Source: an uncultured Prevotellaceae bacterium
Lineage (GTDB): Bacteria; Bacteroidota; Bacteroidia; Bacteroidales; Bacteroidaceae
Reading direction: 5' to 3'
Length of the DNA stretch: 36,628 nucleotides
NCBI GenBank assembly: GCA_902786665.1
Contig: CADADN010000054.1
Span: forward strand, 1-36,628
The notes beneath the pieces are model-generated. The model saw nothing but the letters and a program-made list of their open reading frames with translations. It was not told the origin of the DNA and did not search any database. Position numbers and translations under genes: made by a program. Shown here piece by piece: positions 18,801 through 26,751 of this stretch. Positions within the stretch are counted from its first letter, which is position 1; each line of letters starts with the position of its first letter.

Positions 18801-21500
18801 ATCAAAGACTAAATCATCGATGATTCTTAAACCTTCAGGCATATTCAGTTCTTTTATCTTGCTACATCCGAAGGCACCATTGGCTAGTTCTTTGAGTGTG
18901 GAAGGAAGGTTGATATATGTCGCTATAGCTTGATGGAACGCATCACGACCAATAACTTCAGTTCCTTCAGGCACGTAATACCGACTTGTCTTGGCGGCAG
19001 GGAATTGGCAAAGGGTCTTCTTGTCCTTGCTGAAAAGAACTCCGTCCATGTCGCAGAACGACGAGTTGCCGTCGTCAACGGTGATGGAGGTCATCGAGGT
19101 GCAGCCTGACAACGCGTTCTGACCAATCACAGACACCTTGGCAGGAATGTGAAGAGACACGAGGGACTTGCAGTTCAGAAAGGCCTCCTTTCCGAGCAGG
19201 GAGACGTTCTCGGGGATGGTCAGGCTCTTGACAGTGCTCCCCTTGAAAGCGCCCTCGCCGATGGAGGACAGCCCCTTGAAAAACTTGAGCTCGTCGAAGG
19301 ATGATATCTGTGACTGAGTGAACACGGTTCCGAGCGAGGTCACTGCCGCTGCTTCATCCACCGACAGTTCTTCATCGCCGTCGGCGTCCCAGTTGGCCAC
19401 GCAGATACGTTTGGTCACTTGATCTGCAAAATTGATAATCTCAATATCGATGTCGCCATATTCAATAATCTCCTTGAAATCCTTCCAAATGGGGGTTACC
19501 ATATAGTCATTTTTGGAACCCCTGGGTACATAGAGACTAATATTTTCGGTTTGCGTATTTTGGAAAACATTGCCGGTGATGTTCGGCTCTGCAAGCGGAG
19601 TCTTCCAACCCACTTTCATCATTGCGAGTTTCGGACATTGTGTAAAAGCATACTGGTCAATGCTTTGCACGGATGCAGGAATGTTGACATAGGTCAGCGA
19701 GGAGCACCTTGCGAAAGCACCATAAGGAATGGCTGTGAGCGTCTCAGGCAATTGGCAATTGGTGAGTTTCCCCGCTCCGCAGAAAGCATATTGCCGTAAG
19801 GTAGTGACACCGTCGGGAACGATGTATTCACCTGCCTTGCCACCAGGAAAAGCCACGAGGATGGTCTTGCTGATATTGAAGAGAACACCGTCCTCGGCAG
19901 TATAGCGGGTGTTGCCGCTGACCACCTTGAATTTCTCAAGCGAGGAACAGTTGGTGAAGACCCCATTCACATAGATGTTGGTGACGGAAGCTGGGATTTC
20001 GATGACCTTCAGGCTTGAGCAGTTATTGAATGCGGCATACAAGATGTCGGTGACAGAACCAGGAATCTCGATGGCATTCAGGCTCGAGCAGCTTTGGAAG
20101 GCATAAGAATCGATTTTTTTGATGCTATTGGGAAGGGTGATGGCCTCCAGTTGTGAGCAACTGTCGAAAGCCCTGGAAGGAATGGAAGTGAGAGCCGTGA
20201 AATATTTCAGTTCGTTGAAACTCTTGATTTCCGTACCCTTAAAGTAGGTCCCAAGGCTCTTGACTATCTTGGCCTCTTCCTCGGTGAGTTCTCCATCGCC
20301 ATCCTTGTCCCAGTTGGCTATGCATATTGATTTTACTGTTGGGTCGGCGAACTGAATGCCAACGGAATATTCAATAATATCCCTAAAACCGTTCCAATAA
20401 TCAGCCGCGAGGTAAGCATCCCTTGAACCACCAGGAACATAAAGAGTGATGTTGCTACGAGTGGGGAATGAATTTGAATAAATGGAGATAGGAGTAGGAT
20501 TTTCCATCGTGACAGATGTAAGGTTGTCACATTCAGAGAAAGCATAAGATCTTATAATAGTTAAACTTTGGGGAATATCAATGGAGGTGAGGAAAGTACA
20601 TCCAGAGAAAGCATAAGTACCGATACTCGTCACACTGTTAGGAATAGTGGTGTTCTTACATCCAACTATCAACGTATTGTTCGATGTTCTAATAATGGCA
20701 TTACAATTATCCCTTGAATCCAAAGAGGTATTTGCTTCATCCACCTGAATGGATTCCAAACTGGAGCACCGATAAAAAACTTTTTCCCCGATACTCGACA
20801 AACTCATACCAATAGTAACGGAGGCAAGGCTGGAGCAACTATGAAAAGCGTTATCACCGATGCTCATAACGCTATTTCCTATGCTGGCAGAAACCAATTT
20901 GGAACAGTATTGGAAGGCATTGCTGCCTATGCTCGTCACGCTGTTGGGAATATTGATGGAGGTCAGACTTGAGCAGTATTGGAAGGCATAACTGCCAATA
21001 TTCGTCACGCTGTTTCCCATAGTGACAGAAACCAAATTACCACAGGAATAAAAGGCATTGCTACCTATGCTGGTCACGCTGTTAGGGATTGTGATGGAGC
21101 GCAAATTATAACAGTTCCAAAAAGAATGATTCCCAAGACTTGTCACACTGTTAGGAATGTTGATAGAGGTCATAAGGCACTGATAAAAAGCATAATTCCC
21201 AATACTCGTCACACTGTTAGGAATATTGGCAGAGGTTATAGAGCACTGATAAAAAGCAAAATTCCCAATATTCGTTACACCATTTTCAATATTGATTTTC
21301 TTAATAGCTGAGCGATAATTAAACCATGGTGTATTATCGGAAGAAGTATAATTCCACATCGCACCACTCCCTGAAATGGTGAGGGTTTTTGTAGCGGTTT
21401 CATAACTCCATGTGACATTTTGGCCACACGTCCCGCTGTCGTCTGCACTCGCCGCCAAAGGCAGCAGAAACGCGATGAATAAATAAAGTAGTTTTCTCAT
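15897..21500 (-). CDS. BspA-like surface protein 2 (LRR_5, DUF285 x9, cohesin/dockerin-like)
   Basis: This 1867-residue paralogue is the largest of the three. Its signal peptide and first 45 residues are nearly those of protein 3 (MRKLLYLFIAFLLPLAASA, then DDSGTCGQNVTWSYE). Leucine-rich repeats of the BspA type occur in three blocks separated by two EF-hand-like loops, DKDGDGELTEEE (about 397-408) and DADGDEELSVDE (near 700). A cohesin-like domain begins near 983. Nine DUF285 units follow (about 1215-1450), then a second cohesin-like domain, a dockerin-like pair (about 1648-1705), a third beta domain and the tail YNIQGMKVNQPGKGVYIKDN. From DUF285 onward it is close to proteins 1 and 3. The extra LRR/EF-hand segment explains its length. 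It lies 20 bases after gene 1 and 18 before gene 3, implying one transcript. Confidence 0.88.
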   Translation of the reverse strand: MRKLLYLFIAFLLPLAASADDSGTCGQNVTWSYETATKTLTISGSGAMWNYTSSDNTPWFNYRSAIKKINIENGVTNIGNFAFYQCSITSANIPNSVTSIGNYAFYQCLMTSINIPNSVTSLGNHSFWNCYNLRSITIPNSVTSIGSNAFYSCGNLVSVTMGNSVTNIGSYAFQYCSSLTSINIPNSVTSIGSNAFQYCSKLVSASIGNSVMSIGDNAFHSCSSLASVTIGMSLSSIGEKVFYRCSSLESIQVDEANTSLDSRDNCNAIIRTSNNTLIVGCKNTTIPNSVTSIGTYAFSGCTFLTSIDIPQSLTIIRSYAFSECDNLTSVTMENPTPISIYSNSFPTRSNITLYVPGGSRDAYLAADYWNGFRDIIEYSVGIQFADPTVKSICIANWDKDGDGELTEEEAKIVKSLGTYFKGTEIKSFNELKYFTALTSIPSRAFDSCSQLEAITLPNSIKKIDSYAFQSCSSLNAIEIPGSVTDILYAAFNNCSSLKVIEIPASVTNIYVNGVFTNCSSLEKFKVVSGNTRYTAEDGVLFNISKTILVAFPGGKAGEYIVPDGVTTLRQYAFCGAGKLTNCQLPETLTAIPYGAFARCSSLTYVNIPASVQSIDQYAFTQCPKLAMMKVGWKTPLAEPNITGNVFQNTQTENISLYVPRGSKNDYMVTPIWKDFKEIIEYGDIDIEIINFADQVTKRICVANWDADGDEELSVDEAAAVTSLGTVFTQSQISSFDELKFFKGLSSIGEGAFKGSTVKSLTIPENVSLLGKEAFLNCKSLVSLHIPAKVSVIGQNALSGCTSMTSITVDDGNSSFCDMDGVLFSKDKKTLCQFPAAKTSRYYVPEGTEVIGRDAFHQAIATYINLPSTLKELANGAFGCSKIKELNMPEGLRIIDDLVFDGCSALKAIHIPSSVTSIGQNMCSNCNSISDVFCYMENPFAINDNSFSTIVYANATLHIPAIARQIYSTLDGWKNFDKMKILEEGDIYYKIDKTDIIPGETAAITFYYDAAEDAIFRGFMVEFVLPEGFTRGVVDGKEGKLGPELAAHNPEMELKTSLRYDHGEANPPTCCYMGFQMGTDDMPTGPGIELFTFYVQCDENVAEGEYSFTTTHNELADMKRGQSLHCTPKTHTLIVPPSPKPYLAISEDGKTATFYYDNQKDERPGMVFDLDGYEGLGADTAAVVTKVVFDSSFAESRPTSTYKWFYWMNNLETIEGMEYLNTSEVTTTRAMFSGCSKLGSIDLSHFNTSKVTSIRNMFYGCSSLTSLDLTKFNTSNVTSMYGTFSGCSGLTSLDVRNFDTSNVTTMEFMFNKCSKLASLDVSGFNTSKVESMRSMFNSCTNLASLDVSGFNTSNVTTMYYMFYKCTKLTSLDLSGFNTSKVTTMEAMFSFCNALTTIDVSSFNTSKVTSMRCMFNECTSLKTLDLSNFDTSIATNTSAMFDNDHSLENLIISSTMGNLNENAFNGVGKQANPCLITAPEGFDFGDVNIYGTFQWKAGWFKLSNIDYSSCTLAANAVSLSSGGSANLVLSLDNGDEKVSAFQFDLILPEGVTLAENGSGFAFTLADRCGGMRVRVVENQERHYSLMAFFLDYDKFIEGTSGPIVTLTLKAEEGLSEGDLEGVVGNIVLTNLDYDVLKVAPVAFPITISVHPMGDVNHDGDVNVADVMMTVGVILGQTVTGFHFENADVNGDGSLNITDVMGIVDIVLYHINSAPALSTSDCIAAVSTTNGVDIRLENASRYTALEMTVELPQGATLTRASLCKSTGHSVETRNLGGGLHRVVVYSLSGEPLSEGDALLRLDVMGGSCVKISDVVLTNAFFESLSPQEATGVIDIAGETNDSPIYNIQGMKVNQPGKGVYIKDNKKVIVK
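17141..17855 (-). repeat. Tandem 72-bp DUF285 repeats, 9 copies
   Basis: This is the same unit as in the neighbouring paralogues, and nine MF-type positions can be counted. One unit has MYGTF in place of the usual MF, and the last is degenerate (NTSAMFDND). Confidence 0.83.
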
Positions 21501-21520
21501 TTTTGTATAAGGTTTTTAGA

Positions 21521-24500
21521 TTATTTGACTATCACTTTTTGATTATTCCGGATATAAACTCCCTTGCCGGGATTTGTCACCTTCATTCCTTGGATGTTGT
21601 AGGTGGGTGCATCATTGGAATCACCGGCGAGGTCGATGATGCCGGTGGCCTCATTCGGAGAGAGGGCCTCGAAGAAAGTGCTGGCCAATACGACGTTGCC
21701 TATCTTCATGTCCCCACCACCTATGATGTCGAAGTGGAGCAAGGCGTCGCCCTCGGCAAGAGGTTCGCCGGAGAGTGAATAGACCACCACGCGGTGGAGG
21801 CCGCCACCAAGGTTGCGGGTTTTCACTTGGTGACCGGTGGATTTGCACAAGGAGGCACGTGTGAGCGTTGCGCCCTGAGGAAGTTCCACTGTCATCTCCA
21901 ACGCTGTGTAGCGCGATGCGTTCTCAAGACGCAAATCCAAGCCGCCGGGGACGTGGACAGCCGAAATGCAGTCGGAGGTGGCAAGGGCCGGGGCGTTGTT
22001 CGGGAGATGGTAGAGCACGATATCCACGATGCCTATCACATCTGTGATGTTTATCGAACCGTCACCGTTAACGTCGGCATTCTCGATATGGAAGCCTTCC
22101 ACTTTTTTGCCGAGGATTTCACTCACCGTCATCATCACGTCCGCCACGTTCACGTCGCCGTCGTGGTTGACGTCTCCCATGGGATATTTGGAGATGGTTA
22201 TCGGGAAGGTCACGGGAGCGACCTTGAGCACGTCATAGCTGAGGTTGGTGAGCACGATGTTGTCAACCACGCCCTCAAGGTCACCGTCGGACAAATCGTC
22301 CTCTGCCTTGAGGGTGAGGGTGACAACGGGGCCGGAGGTTCCCTCGATGGACTTGGCGTAGTCCAAGAAGAACGCCATCAGGCTGTAGCAACGCTCCTGG
22401 TTCTCCACAATGCGAACCCGCATACCATTGCAACGGTCGGCCAATGTGCAGGCGAAGCCGTTGCCATCCTCAGCAAGGGTGACTCCTTCGGGAAGGGTGA
22501 TGTCGAACTGGAAGGCGCTGATCTTCTCGTCGCCGTTGTCCAAGCCCAACACAAGACTGGCACTGCTGCCGGAAGACAGCGAGACGGCATCGGCCATGAG
22601 GGTGCAGGAGCTGAAGCCGGTGTTGGCAAGCTTGAACCAGCCTGCCTTCCATTGGAAGGTGCCGTAGATGTTCACATCGCCGAAGTCGAAGTCCTCAGGG
22701 GCGGTGATGAGGCAGGGATTGGCCTGCGTGCCGACGCCGTTGCAGGCCTTGGTATCTAGAACGTCCATCGAACCGCTGATGGAGAGGTTCTTCAAGCTGG
22801 AGCAACTGCCGAACATCGAACTTGTTTTGGTGACTTTCGACATATCGAAGCTACTCACGTCAAGGGAGGTGAGGCTGGAGCATTTGTTGAACATCATATA
22901 CGTCGATGTGACGTTGGAAGTGTTGAAATGGCTCAAGTCGAGAGCTTTGAGACTGCTACAGCGATGGAACATACCCTCCATGCTCGTCAACTTGGAGGTG
23001 TTGAACCCGGACACATCGACAGATGAGAGGCTGGAGCAGCCATTGAACATGGACTGCATCGTGGTGACCTCGGAGGTGTCGAAAAGGCTCAGGTCGAGGC
23101 TTGTCAGGCCGCTGCAATAGTAGAACATATTGCGCATCGTCGTCACATTGGAAGTGTCGAAATGGCTCAGGTCGAGGCTTGTCAGACTACTACACATTGA
23201 GAACATGGCACGCATAGACGTCACCTCGGAGGTGTTCAAATACTCCATCCCCTCGATAGACGCAAGGTTTTTCATATTGTAGAACCACAGGTAGGTGCTG
23301 GTGGGACGTGCCTCGGCGAAAGAGGGGTCGAACACCACCTTGGTCACCACGGCAGCAGTGTCGGCACCAAGGCCTTTGTAACCGTCGAGGTCGAACACCA
23401 TACCGGGACGTTCCTCCTTCAGGTTGTCGTAATAGAACGTGGCCACCTTACCGTCTTGTGAGATAGAGAGATAGGGTTCAAGTTGGATGACATCGGAATA
23501 TTCTATGATTTCCTTGAAATCCTTCCAATAGTCGGCAGCGAGATAGGCATCCCTGGAACCCGCAGGGACATAGAGTGTCGTGTTCCTTCTGCCAGGGAAC
23601 GAGGATTCATCAATCTTAATGGGAATTGGATTTTCCATCTTGACAGAAGCGAGATTTTCACAGCCAAAGAAAGCATTTTTCCCGATGCTGATTACACTAT
23701 TAGGGATATCGATAGAAGTCAAGTTTGTTCGCAAAAAAGCACAATCTCCTATTTTCTTACATGTTGAAGGGAAAGCGATTTGTGACAAAGAGGAGCAATT
23801 CCAGAACATATAGTCTGTGTTATCAGTTCTTGACATATCCATTTTACTTAGGTCAAGTGATTCAAGTTTTTTACATCCATAAAACATTTCATACATGGAA
23901 GTGGAGTTAATGTTTTCCAACCCTAATATGTTTTCCAGACCATTATTATATGCAAACCAACCTATGGTTTCTCCAGGCAATTTGTTGGCAAAAGAAGAAT
24001 CAATAACAAGATGATTGTAGTTATTCTTAATAGAAATAAGAGAAAAGTCACCTAGAAAATTATCATAATATGTACCCGAAGAAACATAACCATAAACACC
24101 TATACCATCATCATAATCTTCATCATAATCTATTTCCATACGCTCTATATCATATACCGCCCCACCTCTTTCGTTGAACTTAGAGTCATAATACAATGTT
24201 AGTGTATCATTGTTTAAGACCGCATAGGCTTTCGTCTTCACCTTTACATTTGGCAAGATAAAATTACCACTTTTCCAACAGAAACGGTCATTATTGGTAT
24301 TTGTCTCAAAATTGAACCCTTCTGGAGCATGGATTACACAAGGAGCATAATTTCCTACTTCCCAAAAAGCCGAGGAATCAAGGCCTGACATTGTAGGATT
24401 GACATATAACTCCTTTAAATTAAAGCAGTTGCCAACCATCTTGGTCGTATTGATTGCCTTGGATAAGTCAAGATGACTTAAATCCATCTGTTCAACATTA

Positions 24501-26215
24501 AGACCATAGAACATTCGTTCTGCATTTGTAGTCTCAGATGTGTTCAGATATTGAAGCCCCGTAAAAGAATATAAATAAGTCATCTTATTAGGCTCTTTAT
24601 AAAAGTCGAACCATCGATATGTTGTTTTAGGTTCATATTCTGCAAAAGACTCATCAAATTCAATAGACAAACGAACTTTAGAATAGTCTTCTGCATAATG
24701 ATAATAAAATTCAGGAATATCAATATTTATCCATGAGGGATCTTTATTATCTTCATTCAAATGATGAATTGTGATAGAAACACTTGCAGAATCTCTTCGA
24801 TAAGAATATTCTCCATTATCATCATAAATACTATCAGGACTATATAAATAGGTAAAGGATTCCTTCCCATGTGTATTTATTCTATTGTCAAAATAAAATG
24901 TCAAAGAAATATCTGTATTATTATTGTTCCAATAAGCACCAGAAGGATGACTAGTTGTACGATATGAAGAACTTACATATCTTCTTTCAACAACATATGG
25001 TTGCAATTGGAAACCTTTGAACCATCCACCCTTCCATTTGAAGGTATCAGAATTAGTGTTTGTGTTGAAATCAAAATCAGAAGGAGAGTCTATCACGCAA
25101 GGCTTGTCCTCTACTATTCCGTCGAAGAAGTTGTAATTCAAGCTGATATTATTAGTTTTAATAGTGACGTATTTCAAATTACAATTTTGAAACATTCCGG
25201 TTGAATTAGCCGTGTTAGGTATATGTAGAGATGACAATTCAAATCGATCCATACTGCATGATGAGAACATATAACTCATATCTTGCACGTTAGAGAAATC
25301 AAATAATTCAAAAATAGAAGAAATAAACTTTTCATTCATTGCCTCGGGTGTGTAATTCCCAATCTCCTCTTCAATCTCTTCATTAAAAAGAATATCAAAG
25401 AGCGATTTGTAAGAATTATTTGATTGATATGTAAAATTAGCAAACATATAACTCATATCAACGACTTCAGACGTATTCAAATATTCCAAGCCTAAAATAG
25501 TACATGATTTGTTCTCAAACCAATGACTGGTGCGTTTAGGATGGAAATCAGCAAACGAAGAATCAAAAATGAACATATTACCAATATACTTATTATACCA
25601 CTCAGGGTATTCTGCCTCACCATCTATTGTAAAAACATTGCTTTCATAGAGGTTTTTATGCTCATCATAACATACATATACCCTATATTCTTTATGATAA
25701 TCATAATAATCATGTACACCCACTGCATAAGCCTCACGTGAATCAGAGCTAAAACTTACGCGTATTTCTGAAATACTGATATTTCTAAGACATTCAAACG
25801 TGACAGTATTTGAATGACCATTCCAAATTCCTTTTTCGAATTCACCTGTATCAAAGGAAAAACGTGTTTTCTTAATTTCATAATCATAATCATAATAATA
25901 ATCTATTATCATTTCCGATCCGTTATAAAACGACATTCCCGTTATCATCTCGCCATCATTTGCAGAGATTTGGAATACCGTTCCTCGTGGGCACACCAAC
26001 GTTCCTTCTTGGGCGTTGTATTGACATTTCACACCATTCGTAATAGCGAGCGTTACCTTTTCGTTTTTGAAAAGTGTATCCCTTACTATTCCATCCTCCA
26101 AACCAATAGAGGAAAAACTGATTACATTTCCTGCAATTATGGTATAAAAGGATATAAAAGAAAATAGTACGAGGAGAATTCGTCTTATAGGATATAAAGA
26201 ATTAAATGTATGCAT
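21521..26215 (-). CDS. BspA-like surface protein 1 (DUF285-rich, chimeric), first gene of the operon
   Basis: This protein of about 1564 residues has an N-terminal hydrophobic stretch (RRILLVLFSFISFYTIIAG) that looks like a signal peptide. ATG 26215 was chosen because it gives a compact signal peptide; the open frame reaches 26242. Residues 1 to about 800 are unlike the other two paralogues. They are low-complexity in places (DYYYDYDYE, DYDEDYDDG) and carry scattered single DUF285 units (YLNTSEVVDMSYMF, YLNTSETTNAERMF). A short LRR_5 segment follows (about 830-910). From about 920 to the end it matches proteins 2 and 3: six tandem DUF285 units (about 990-1148), a cohesin-like domain, a dockerin-like pair (about 1345-1400), a third beta domain and the tail YNIQGMKVTNPGKGVYIRNN. 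The 5' half is markedly AT-rich. Confidence 0.86.
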   Translation of the reverse strand: MHTFNSLYPIRRILLVLFSFISFYTIIAGNVISFSSIGLEDGIVRDTLFKNEKVTLAITNGVKCQYNAQEGTLVCPRGTVFQISANDGEMITGMSFYNGSEMIIDYYYDYDYEIKKTRFSFDTGEFEKGIWNGHSNTVTFECLRNISISEIRVSFSSDSREAYAVGVHDYYDYHKEYRVYVCYDEHKNLYESNVFTIDGEAEYPEWYNKYIGNMFIFDSSFADFHPKRTSHWFENKSCTILGLEYLNTSEVVDMSYMFANFTYQSNNSYKSLFDILFNEEIEEEIGNYTPEAMNEKFISSIFELFDFSNVQDMSYMFSSCSMDRFELSSLHIPNTANSTGMFQNCNLKYVTIKTNNISLNYNFFDGIVEDKPCVIDSPSDFDFNTNTNSDTFKWKGGWFKGFQLQPYVVERRYVSSSYRTTSHPSGAYWNNNNTDISLTFYFDNRINTHGKESFTYLYSPDSIYDDNGEYSYRRDSASVSITIHHLNEDNKDPSWINIDIPEFYYHYAEDYSKVRLSIEFDESFAEYEPKTTYRWFDFYKEPNKMTYLYSFTGLQYLNTSETTNAERMFYGLNVEQMDLSHLDLSKAINTTKMVGNCFNLKELYVNPTMSGLDSSAFWEVGNYAPCVIHAPEGFNFETNTNNDRFCWKSGNFILPNVKVKTKAYAVLNNDTLTLYYDSKFNERGGAVYDIERMEIDYDEDYDDGIGVYGYVSSGTYYDNFLGDFSLISIKNNYNHLVIDSSFANKLPGETIGWFAYNNGLENILGLENINSTSMYEMFYGCKKLESLDLSKMDMSRTDNTDYMFWNCSSLSQIAFPSTCKKIGDCAFLRTNLTSIDIPNSVISIGKNAFFGCENLASVKMENPIPIKIDESSFPGRRNTTLYVPAGSRDAYLAADYWKDFKEIIEYSDVIQLEPYLSISQDGKVATFYYDNLKEERPGMVFDLDGYKGLGADTAAVVTKVVFDPSFAEARPTSTYLWFYNMKNLASIEGMEYLNTSEVTSMRAMFSMCSSLTSLDLSHFDTSNVTTMRNMFYYCSGLTSLDLSLFDTSEVTTMQSMFNGCSSLSSVDVSGFNTSKLTSMEGMFHRCSSLKALDLSHFNTSNVTSTYMMFNKCSSLTSLDVSSFDMSKVTKTSSMFGSCSSLKNLSISGSMDVLDTKACNGVGTQANPCLITAPEDFDFGDVNIYGTFQWKAGWFKLANTGFSSCTLMADAVSLSSGSSASLVLGLDNGDEKISAFQFDITLPEGVTLAEDGNGFACTLADRCNGMRVRIVENQERCYSLMAFFLDYAKSIEGTSGPVVTLTLKAEDDLSDGDLEGVVDNIVLTNLSYDVLKVAPVTFPITISKYPMGDVNHDGDVNVADVMMTVSEILGKKVEGFHIENADVNGDGSINITDVIGIVDIVLYHLPNNAPALATSDCISAVHVPGGLDLRLENASRYTALEMTVELPQGATLTRASLCKSTGHQVKTRNLGGGLHRVVVYSLSGEPLAEGDALLHFDIIGGGDMKIGNVVLASTFFEALSPNEATGIIDLAGDSNDAPTYNIQGMKVTNPGKGVYIRNNQKVIVK
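22772..23248 (-). repeat. Tandem 72-bp DUF285 repeats, 6 copies
   Basis: Six MF-type units (MRAMF, MRNMF, MQSMF, MEGMF, TYMMF, TSSMF) of the same 24-residue pattern as in the two downstream paralogues. The flanking sequence on both sides is homologous to theirs, so the copy-number difference is internal to the block. Confidence 0.83.
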
Positions 26216-26311
26216 AGAACTAAGGTATTTATGGTTAAGCACAATGATTGCAATTGCCCTACGACACCCAAGCTCGGGACAAATATCAATTGTTTAGGTT
26301 AACCACACCCC

Positions 26312-26398
26312 AAAAAAACGTGGGTATCCACCTTCTGCCCGCCCGTTGTCTTAGGTCCTCGGAAACCCTGCATACTGACGAACAGAGTGATACCCACG
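26312..26398 (-). terminator. Stem plus T7, probable intrinsic terminator of the candidate RNA
   Basis: The arms CGTGGGTATC (26319-26328) and GATACCCACG (26389-26398) enclose about 60 bases and are followed on the minus strand by TTTTTTT. The large loop is unusual for a plain terminator and suggests the stem is also the closing helix of a folded RNA domain. Confidence 0.55.
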
Positions 26399-26644
26399 AA
26401 ATATATGGCTGAAATTCCCACCTAGTGTGCGTTGAAGGCATATTTTGCCTTCACGCACACCGCGGGATATACTTTCAGCATATCCGTGGCATCATACTCC
26501 GCATTTGTCTTTGGTATGCATATGAAATTTCCGAGGTTTCAGACAACCATTCGACAAAGCATCGTGTGACGCTTTTCCTTGATGTAGTGCACACCCGTAT
26601 AGTGCATGCTTCTGGTATGGAGCATGCATCGAGTAATGCGACTA
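26312..26644 (-). ncRNA. Candidate structured RNA or attenuated leader, unassigned
   Basis: On the minus strand a perfect -7 box TAAATTTG (26645-26652) precedes about 330 bases rich in inverted repeats. The region ends in a 10-bp stem (GATACCCACG at 26389-26398 with CGTGGGTATC at 26319-26328) followed by seven T (26312-26318). Inside are a long hairpin with GTGTGCGT/ACGCACAC (26425-26432, 26453-26460) continuing into GAAGGCA/TGCCTTC, outer GCTGAAA/TTTCAGC arms (26408-26414, 26473-26479), and TGCATGCT/AGCATGCA (26603-26610, 26621-26628). No tmRNA, RNase P or SRP hallmark was recognised. It may be an independent RNA, or the leader of the surface-protein operon that starts about 97 bases beyond the T-run. 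No TTG at the expected -33 spacing was seen. Confidence 0.5.
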
Positions 26645-26751
26645 CAAATTTATGGATTATTTTTCAATCATCCATCTTTTTGAGTCATTTTTTTGAAAAA
26701 AAAAATAATAATGGCTGGTTTGAAAAGTGTAGATTGTTGGCAATAACAAGG

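Larger units (their letters stand above)
26216..26751. other. Long spacer upstream of the surface-protein operon
   Basis: No protein gene was found. Most of it is the candidate structured RNA described separately. The part next to the operon (26216-26311) has a weak promoter-like GATATTTG on the minus strand (about 26279-26286), with the nearest TTTG about 23 bases upstream, slightly too far. The part next to the ZIP gene holds runs of T8 and A9 around 26686-26705. Confidence 0.55.

Noticed and set aside
26319-26398. Signal recognition particle RNA or tmRNA
   Set aside because: The closed 80-base domain superficially resembles a small SRP RNA in size, but the conserved tetraloop and asymmetric loop were not recognised. 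The wider region lacks a tRNA-like T-loop and CCA end.
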